From Ruegeria spongiae (GTDB taxonomy: Bacteria; Pseudomonadota; Alphaproteobacteria; Rhodobacterales; Rhodobacteraceae): a stretch of 64,000 nt of DNA. The stretch spans positions 1 to 64,000 of the forward strand of contig NZ_JAMFMB010000001.1 in the NCBI RefSeq assembly GCF_023502395.1, in the 5' to 3' direction. Under the pieces are notes generated by a model, which saw only the letters and a program-made list of their open reading frames with translations, was not told the DNA's origin and made no database searches. This document shows, piece by piece, positions 58,561-64,000 of this stretch (its first letter is position 1; each line of letters starts with the position of its first letter). A program made the position numbers and the translations under genes.

Positions 58561-59046
58561 ATGGCTGATCAGATCAATACTCTCGAAGAGCTGAGCGCCG
58601 TTGCAGGCGTTGAAACCGTGGCCGAAGAAATCGTTGCGCGCGAACCCGTGCGTGACGAGCTGGGCCGCTCATATGCCACCGGCAAGCGGAAGGACGCGGT
58701 TGCCCGTGTCTGGATCAAGCCCGGTTCCGGCAAGGTGACCGTGAACGGCAAGGACCAGGACGTGTATTTCGCACGCCCCGTTCTGCAGCTGATCCTGCGC
58801 CAGCCGTTCCAGGTGGCCGGTGTCGAAGGCGAGTTCGACGTTGTCGCAACCGTCAAGGGCGGCGGCCTGACCGGTCAGGCCGGTGCGGTCAAGCACGGCA
58901 TCTCGAAAGCGCTGCAACTCTACGATCCGTCCTTGCGTGGCGCTCTGAAAGCCGCTGGCTTCCTGACCCGCGACAGCCGCGTCGTCGAGCGTAAGAAATA
59001 CGGCAAGGCCAAAGCGCGTAAGAGCTTCCAGTTCTCCAAGCGTTAA
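58561..59046 (+). CDS. rpsI: 30S ribosomal protein S9
   Basis: A 161-residue S9 with the alphaproteobacterial N-terminal extension (~38 residues, acidic) before the conserved core [20 protein letters not shown]. The C-terminal tail ends [11 protein letters not shown], whose Lys-Arg reaches the P-site tRNA. Terminator follows. Confidence 0.97.
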   Translation: MADQINTLEELSAVAGVETVAEEIVAREPVRDELGRSYATGKRKDAVARVWIKPGSGKVTVNGKDQDVYFARPVLQLILRQPFQVAGVEGEFDVVATVKGGGLTGQAGAVKHGISKALQLYDPSLRGALKAAGFLTRDSRVVERKKYGKAKARKSFQFSKR

Positions 59047-59070
59047 GCCGGAACAATCCGACAATTTCGA

Positions 59071-59101
59071 AAGGCCGTGCAGAGATGCGCGGCCTTTTTT
59101 G
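59071..59101 (+). terminator. Rho-independent terminator of rplM-rpsI
   Basis: AAGGCCGTGC (59071-59080), loop AGAGAT, GCGCGGCCTT (59087-59096) with one T-G wobble, followed by a T-run. Confidence 0.87.
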
Positions 59102-59155
59102 TTGTCAAAACGGGGTGCCCGCTGGGCGCAACCGGAGGGTGAAAATCCGGCAAAT

Positions 59156-59180
59156 GTGCAAATTGTTTAACATTTTGCAC
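59156..59180. promoter_or_regulatory. Inverted repeat upstream of the haemoglobin-cyclase pair
   Basis: GTGCAAA (59156-59162) and TTTGCAC (59174-59180) form 7-base perfect arms around 11 AT-rich bases, 55 bases before the haemoglobin start. It looks like an operator for a dimeric regulator; no known box (FNR, NnrR) is matched. Confidence 0.4.
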
Positions 59181-59234
59181 GAAGTGACCTATCGTTGAGA
59201 CTCCATTCCGGGCGGGCGGATCAAGGCATCAACG

Positions 59235-59603
59235 ATGGCGCAGTCACTCTATGAAAAGCATGGCGGCTTCAAAACCGTGAGCCGGGTGGTGCTGCAATTT
59301 TATGAAATGGTACTCGATTCCGAAGAAATCGGCCATCACTTCGACGATGTCGACATGCCACGTCTGATTGATCACCAGACCAAGTTCATTTCGTCGCTTC
59401 TGGGCGGGCCCGCCTCGTTCAGCGACGACCGGCTCGAGGTGGTGCACCGGCCGCTGGGCATCACCCATGACCATTTCGACGAGGTGGCGCGGCTCTTGGG
59501 GCAGGCCGTGCTGGACCATGGAATGTCGCCCGAAGATGTTGATACCGCAATTGCCGCTGTCGAAGCCAAACGGTCGATCATCGTAACGCGCGAGGCAGGA
59601 TGA
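59235..59603 (+). CDS. Group 1 truncated haemoglobin
   Basis: A 122-residue 2/2 globin of the bacterial trHbI type: SLYEKHGGFKTVSRVVLQFY start, a middle KFISSLLGGPASFS segment, HRPLGITHDHFDEVARLLGQ carrying the E/F region and likely proximal His, and a C-terminal helix. It should bind haem and O2 or NO. Its last codons overlap the start of an adenylate cyclase gene (ATGA at 59600), so the two products are made together and may work as sensor and effector. Confidence 0.87.
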   Translation: MAQSLYEKHGGFKTVSRVVLQFYEMVLDSEEIGHHFDDVDMPRLIDHQTKFISSLLGGPASFSDDRLEVVHRPLGITHDHFDEVARLLGQAVLDHGMSPEDVDTAIAAVEAKRSIIVTREAG

Positions 59604-60664
59604 GCATTTCCGCCATCAACGAGCACCTGCTGCGGGCCATAGGTGTGGGCGTGGCGCTGGCGCGCGCCTCAGACCTGCAATTGGTCTTTCACAACGAACC
59701 TTTTGCCGAATGGTTTGGCACGCCGGACCCGGACGCAACGCTGACGGCGGTTCTGGGCGAACTTGACGCTGAGGCGTTGGAGCAGGTCTGCGAAACCGGC
59801 CAGCGCTATTCGGCAGAGCTGGAGATCAAGCCGCGCCGCCGGACACTGATCTTTGCGGTCAATATCTCGCTGTCCAGCGGCACCGAGGAACCGCTGCTGA
59901 TCGTGGAATGTCAGAACATCACCCGCATCCGCGAGCTGGAGACCATGATCGACAGCTATTCGACCATGGTCGAGCGCAACACCCGCGAGTTGGAGCGCGA
60001 GAAAGAGCGGGTCGAACGGCTGCTTCTCAACCTGATGCCGCGCTCGGTCTATGAAGAGTTCAAGACCTTCGGCGTGGTCACCCCGCAGCTCTACAAGAAC
60101 GTTTCGGTGGTGATGCTGGATTTTGTCGATTTCACCGATTTCGCCGCCAAAACCGATCCGACGATCACGCTGGGTGAGCTGAACGACATTTTCACCGCTT
60201 TCGACCGGATCGTCGAGCAATATGGCTGCGAGCGGATCAAGACCATTGGCGATGCCTATCTGGCGGTCTCTGGCATGCCGGACGAAACCCCCGATCACGC
60301 CACAGCGGTGGCCCATTGCGCCATCCGCTTCCTGCGCTATCTGGAACGGCGCAATGAAAGCCACCCGCATAAATGGCGCGCCCGGATCGGCCTGGGATCA
60401 GGGGCGGCTGTTGGGTCTGTCGTGGGAATTCAGAAATACGTGTATGACGTCTTTGGTCCGGCGGTGAATATGGCGTCACGGCTGCAGATCTTCGCCCACC
60501 CGATGAAGATCGTCGCACCTGAGTCGATGAAATATGACCTGATCGACGAATTTCAGGTCTCCGATATCGGGGCTTATGACATCAAGGGCATGGGCGAGAT
60601 GGAGCTGATCAATGTCAGCGCCGATCTGCGCGCCGGGCAGGTCCGCTCGCGGTTCCAGCCTTAA
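59600..60664 (+). CDS. Class III adenylate cyclase with N-terminal PAS-like domain
   Basis: A 354-residue cytoplasmic protein. Residues ~10-115 look like a PAS domain (ALARASDLQLVFHNEPFAEW); ~115-150 is a helical signalling linker (ETMIDSYSTMVERNTREL, EREKERVERLLLNLMP); ~165-335 is a class III cyclase. Metal Asp174 (VVMLDFVDFTDF) and Asp218, base-recognition Lys214 (IKTIGDAYLAV) and Asp283 (YVYDVFGPAVNMASRL) are the ATP-specific Lys/Asp pair, so the product should be cAMP. Translation is coupled to the truncated haemoglobin gene. Confidence 0.88.
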   Translation: MSISAINEHLLRAIGVGVALARASDLQLVFHNEPFAEWFGTPDPDATLTAVLGELDAEALEQVCETGQRYSAELEIKPRRRTLIFAVNISLSSGTEEPLLIVECQNITRIRELETMIDSYSTMVERNTRELEREKERVERLLLNLMPRSVYEEFKTFGVVTPQLYKNVSVVMLDFVDFTDFAAKTDPTITLGELNDIFTAFDRIVEQYGCERIKTIGDAYLAVSGMPDETPDHATAVAHCAIRFLRYLERRNESHPHKWRARIGLGSGAAVGSVVGIQKYVYDVFGPAVNMASRLQIFAHPMKIVAPESMKYDLIDEFQVSDIGAYDIKGMGEMELINVSADLRAGQVRSRFQP

Positions 60665-61275
60665 CCGTCGGGCGAGATCAGTCCCAGACCCCGCAGGTAA
60701 ATCCCCACACCCGATTCCAGCAGGTCCTCGGGCGGGAAGGGTGAGGCGGTGCCGGTATTGCGGGCGTAAAGCTCGACCACGCCGTGGCTCATCGCCCAGA
60801 TATGGGCACTGACCATCGAGGCGGGGGGGCGTTTTTCCGGCGGGATGTGTTCCGACAGCTCTTGCGCGGCCTTTTCCAGCACCGCCTTGGCGCGGGCGGC
60901 GGCGTCGGCCAGCGCGGGCGTGCGGTTGACCGAGATGCCGCTTTCGAACATCGCGATATAGTGGCCGGGATGCTTGCGGGCAAAGGCCAGATAGGCGCGG
61001 CCCGTCGCCTCGAACGCGGCCAGCGCCGAGGGCTGGCCCTTGTCATAGGCGAACTGCATCAGGTCGGCGAACATCTCGAAGCCCTGACGGGCGGCCTCGG
61101 CGATCAGGTCCTCTCGGCCTTCGAAATGGCGATAGACCGCCGCAGGGGTCACGCCCGCGGTCTTGGCCGCCTCGGACAGGGTGAAACCGGTGGGGCCCCG
61201 CGCCTCGATCAACACCAGCGCGCCTTCGATCAGCGCCTGTTTCAGGTTGCCGTGATGATAGCCGCGTTTAGCCAT
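60661..61275 (-). CDS. TetR family regulator
   Basis: A 204-residue regulator with an N-terminal TetR helix-turn-helix: [40 protein letters not shown] and [11 protein letters not shown] (residues ~5-60). The C-terminal ligand domain is of the WHG type common in alphaproteobacteria. ATG 61275 overlaps the ppk2 stop by 8 bases, so it is co-transcribed with ppk2 and may regulate it. Ligand unknown. Confidence 0.87.
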   Translation of the reverse strand: MAKRGYHHGNLKQALIEGALVLIEARGPTGFTLSEAAKTAGVTPAAVYRHFEGREDLIAEAARQGFEMFADLMQFAYDKGQPSALAAFEATGRAYLAFARKHPGHYIAMFESGISVNRTPALADAAARAKAVLEKAAQELSEHIPPEKRPPASMVSAHIWAMSHGVVELYARNTGTASPFPPEDLLESGVGIYLRGLGLISPDG

Positions 61276-62137
61276 CCCAGATATCGGGGCCCCCGCAGAT
61301 CTTGCCGTCGACGGTGCCAAGCGCGTCGGCGTCCTTGTCGTCGTATTCCAGCCCGTGCAGCACCGTCTGGATCGCCGCGATCCTTGCCCGGCGCTTGTCG
61401 TCCGAACGCACGATGGTCCAGGGCGAAAAGCCGGAATGGCTGCGGGTCAGGGTTTCGCTGATGGCGCTGGAATATTCCTGCCATTTGGCCAGGCCCTGCA
61501 CGTCGATGGGGCTGAGTTTCCACTGCTTCAAAGGTGAGGTCTCGCGATCCCGGAACCGGCGCAGCTGTTCGCCGCGCCCGACATTGAGCCAGAACTTGAA
61601 CAGCTTGATGCCGTCATTCACCAGGCCCTCTTCCAGTGGCAGGACCTGACGGAAAAACCGCTCGCGTTCGTCGTTGATGCAGAAGCCGAACACATGCTCG
61701 ACCACGCCACGATTGTACCAGCTGCGGTCAAAGAACACGATTTCCCCGGCCGAGGGCAGATGTTCGACATAGCGCTGGAAATACCATTGGCTGCTTTCGG
61801 TATCCGAGGGTTTGGTCAGCGCCACCACCCGCGCGCCGCGCGGGTTGAGGTTTTCGCGCAGCCGCTTGATGGTGCCCCCCTTGCCAGCGGCATCGCGCCC
61901 TTCGAAGATTACCGCGACGCGCTGCCCGCTTTCCTTGACCCAGGATTGCAGCTTGACCAGCTCGATCTGCAGCGCCTCCATCTGCGCCTCATAGGCTTTG
62001 CGGCCCATCCGTTCGGCGTAAGGGTAACTGTCGGTGATGATGTCGTCCTTGGCCGCCTTTTCCAACGCTTTGCGCAGATGGCCCGGCGCGTCCTCAGCGA
62101 TGAACCTGGCGATTTCGCCCTTGTTTTTGCGAGACAT
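61268..62137 (-). CDS. ppk2: Polyphosphate kinase 2
   Basis: A 289-residue PPK2 that transfers phosphate between polyphosphate and nucleotides. Walker [16 protein letters not shown] (79-93), lid region, [18 protein letters not shown] (Walker B and conserved Asp/Arg) and [16 protein letters not shown] are the family blocks. ATG 62137 ([12 protein letters not shown]) is chosen over one at 62164. The TetR gene overlaps its end. Confidence 0.93.
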   Translation of the reverse strand: MSRKNKGEIARFIAEDAPGHLRKALEKAAKDDIITDSYPYAERMGRKAYEAQMEALQIELVKLQSWVKESGQRVAVIFEGRDAAGKGGTIKRLRENLNPRGARVVALTKPSDTESSQWYFQRYVEHLPSAGEIVFFDRSWYNRGVVEHVFGFCINDERERFFRQVLPLEEGLVNDGIKLFKFWLNVGRGEQLRRFRDRETSPLKQWKLSPIDVQGLAKWQEYSSAISETLTRSHSGFSPWTIVRSDDKRRARIAAIQTVLHGLEYDDKDADALGTVDGKICGGPDIWDG

Positions 62138-62186
62138 TCCGGGCCTCCCTGTTTGCTCGTACACGCACTATGGAATGTTAAGGGGA

Positions 62187-63134
62187 TTAACGCAAACCCG
62201 CCCGTTCCGCCGCCCGGTCAATGGCGTCCACCACTTCGGGGACCGAAACATGCTGCGGCATGTGGCCCACGCCTTCCAGACTGGTGAGGACCGCATCGGG
62301 TATTTGTTCGACAAGGGTCTGCGAGTGGATTTCCAGCCCCACTACCGTGTCGTCGGTGCCATGCACGATCTCGGTCGGGACCGAGATTTCATGATACCGC
62401 GGGGCCAATTCCTCGATCTCGCCCAGCAGATTATAGCGTTGCCGCGCGTTGGCGCGCAGCGAGTCACGCCGCAGGCTGAGACCGGGGCCGAAATGATCGG
62501 CATAATCCTCGGGCATCGGGTTCGGGGCGAAGACATCGACAAAGGTATCCTCGACCACCGATTGCGGCACATAGGCTGTGATCAGCGGGTTCACCACCGC
62601 CGCCCCGATTGGATTGGCGGTGAGCTTGTAGAAAAGTTCCAGCTCGGTGTCCCAGGGGTTCGACGCGCCCGCAATCGGCACCAAAGCGGCCAGAGCGTCA
62701 GGATGTGCGACTGCCCAAGCCAGCGCCACCGCGCCACCATAGCTTTGGCCAACCACGATGGGTTTGTCGGCGCCAAGCTGTTGCGCGGCCTTCATCAGTT
62801 GCGTGGCCTGTTCCGTGATCGTCGCGCCGTTGGGGTTGAGCGGGTCGGAATAACCCAGTCCGGGGCGGTCAAAGACGATGACCCGGTAGTTTTTGGCCAG
62901 CGCCGGGGCGAGGCGATAGGTCATGTCGTTGGTATTGCCGTTCGAGCCGTGGATCAGCACCACATCCGGGCCTTCGCCCATCACCTCGGCATGGACCTGA
63001 TGACCGTCCACCTGCAGCAACTCACCCCTGGCTGGATGGCTGGCTTCGGCGCGCGCCTCGTTGCGGTTGGCGAGCCAGAGCGTCAGCGCCCAGAAGGCAC
63101 CCAGAACAAGCAGGATGATCACCAGCGCGCGCAT
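62187..63134 (-). CDS. Alpha/beta hydrolase with N-terminal membrane anchor
   Basis: A 315-residue hydrolase with an N-terminal hydrophobic segment (ALVIILLVLGAFWALTLWLA) that is probably a membrane anchor facing the periplasm. Fold motifs: VVLIHGSNGNTNDM (oxyanion), VVGQSYGGAVALAWA with Ser131, a GTDDTVVGLE acid region and GVGHMPQHV with the His. Substrate unknown. It starts 6 bases after metA on the same strand. Confidence 0.85.
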   Translation of the reverse strand: MRALVIILLVLGAFWALTLWLANRNEARAEASHPARGELLQVDGHQVHAEVMGEGPDVVLIHGSNGNTNDMTYRLAPALAKNYRVIVFDRPGLGYSDPLNPNGATITEQATQLMKAAQQLGADKPIVVGQSYGGAVALAWAVAHPDALAALVPIAGASNPWDTELELFYKLTANPIGAAVVNPLITAYVPQSVVEDTFVDVFAPNPMPEDYADHFGPGLSLRRDSLRANARQRYNLLGEIEELAPRYHEISVPTEIVHGTDDTVVGLEIHSQTLVEQIPDAVLTSLEGVGHMPQHVSVPEVVDAIDRAAERAGLR

Positions 63135-63140
63135 CTCCGG

Positions 63141-64000
63141 TCAGGCCCTCAGATCGGTGGAGCTATGACCGATACGGCTGATGTCAAAGGGCGTCGTTTC
63201 GTAGATTTCGCTGATCCAGTTGCCATAAAGCAGATGCGCGTGGCTGCGCCAGCGGTTCTGCGGCTCTTTCGAGGGGTCGTTGTCGGGGTAGTAGTTCAGC
63301 GGCACATTGATCGGCGTGCCATTGGCGACATCGCGGTCATATTCCTGTTTCAGCGTGTCGCTGTCATACTCGAAATGGTTGAAGATATAGAGCGCGCGAT
63401 GGGCCCGGTCGCGCACCAGACAGGGGCCGACCTCATCGCTGCCCAGCAGGGTGCGCAACCCGTCCGCCGCGTCGATCTCGTCCTGCTTCATTTCGGTCCA
63501 GCGGCTGACCGGGATGAAACACTCATCCGAGAACCCGCGCAGGAAGGACGAGGCGGGGTCCATGTTCCGTTGCCGGAAACAGCCGAACGCCTTGGCGTCC
63601 AGCATGTGTTTCTTGACACCGTGGAAATGGTTGATCATCGCCATCCCGCCCCAGCAGACACCGAAGGTGGAATGCACATTGGTCTGGGTCCAGTTCATCA
63701 CTTCGACCAACTCGTCCCAATAGGTGACGTCGGTGAACTCCAGATGTTCGATCGGCGCGCCGGTGATGATCAGACCGTCGAATTTCTCGTCCCTGACTTT
63801 CTGAAACGGGCGATAGAATTCGGCCATATGCTCGGAGGCGGTGGTCTTGGTGCGGTGTTCGGACATGCGGATCAGGCTGAGTTCGATCTGCAGCGGCGTG
63901 GCACCGATCAACCGGGCAAACTGGTTCTCGGTCTGGATCTTCTTGGGCATCAGGTTCAGCAGGCCAATGCGCAGCGGGCGGATATCCTGACGCGCCGCCT
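63141..64000 (-). CDS. metA: Homoserine O-acyltransferase MetA, 5' end outside window
   Basis: First committed enzyme of methionine synthesis, activating homoserine. The visible ~286 codons include [20 protein letters not shown] at the window edge, which is not the protein start, then [37 protein letters not shown] with nucleophile Cys and [16 protein letters not shown] with His/Glu region. MetA proteins use acetyl- or succinyl-CoA; the donor cannot be fixed by eye. The first ~30 codons lie beyond base 64000. Confidence 0.94.
   Translation of the reverse strand, partial: AARQDIRPLRIGLLNLMPKKIQTENQFARLIGATPLQIELSLIRMSEHRTKTTASEHMAEFYRPFQKVRDEKFDGLIITGAPIEHLEFTDVTYWDELVEVMNWTQTNVHSTFGVCWGGMAMINHFHGVKKHMLDAKAFGCFRQRNMDPASSFLRGFSDECFIPVSRWTEMKQDEIDAADGLRTLLGSDEVGPCLVRDRAHRALYIFNHFEYDSDTLKQEYDRDVANGTPINVPLNYYPDNDPSKEPQNRWRSHAHLLYGNWISEIYETTPFDISRIGHSSTDLRA

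Overview
The window reads as chromosome of a marine-type alphaproteobacterium of the Rhodobacterales (Roseobacter group). This is inferred from gene content and order: sciP next to ctrA, an adenosylcobalamin-dependent ribonucleotide reductase, LpxI in the lipid A pathway, dimethylglycine-dehydrogenase-like and MttB-like methylamine genes, a LexA box of the GTTC-N7-GTTC type, and GC-rich codon use. No alignment was run, so genus is not assigned. No tRNA, rRNA or CRISPR array was recognised.

Left end (1-9774), accessory and decaying. A tyrosine recombinase is followed by an IS91-type transposase broken near 1055. Next comes an orphan toxin gene: a phage Mu F-like (MuF) N-terminal domain joined to a C-terminal WHH-type HNH/Endo VII nuclease, overlapped by a SUKH (SMI1/KNR4) immunity gene. 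Then two partial IS5-type elements flank a segment of lower G+C that carries a nuclease-like gene. One of these IS remnants cuts into a methylated-amine catabolic operon: a 5'-truncated GcvT-like gene, a dimethylglycine-dehydrogenase-like gene broken by an in-frame TGA and a frameshift, and an intact class III aminotransferase.

Middle (9.9-30.5 kb), mixed housekeeping and metabolism: lipoprotein, nrdJ with a hairpin leader and a structured downstream region, EF-hand protein, MttB-like methyltransferase, outer membrane protein, aminotransferase, cysS (with a compositionally odd 3' part), cimA, methyltransferases, an MFS carrier, a DNA glycosylase, an esterase, RluE-like pseudouridine synthase, an HNH protein and a LysR-regulator remnant.

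Core envelope cluster (30.6-42.4 kb): frr-uppS-cdsA-dxr-rseP, a 41-residue membrane microprotein with a terminator, then bamA-skp-fabZ-lpxA-lpxI-lpxB and a small membrane transporter-like gene. These genes cover isoprenoid and undecaprenyl synthesis, phospholipid precursor, outer membrane protein assembly and lipid A.

Right part (42.3-64 kb): mnmA, the cell-cycle pair sciP-ctrA, ligA-recG, a 39-residue single-span microprotein directly behind a perfect alphaproteobacterial LexA box, marC, an Fe-S scaffold, hisI, gluQRS, trmFO, fatty-acid/thioester enzymes, a DUF1127 protein divergent from a MocR-type regulator, rplM-rpsI with promoter, leader and terminator, a truncated haemoglobin translationally coupled to a PAS-adenylate cyclase, ppk2 with a TetR regulator, a hydrolase and the start-truncated metA.

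The observations most worth checking are the orphan MuF toxin-immunity pair, the SOS-controlled microprotein (a possible SidA-like division inhibitor) and the haemoglobin-cyclase pair.
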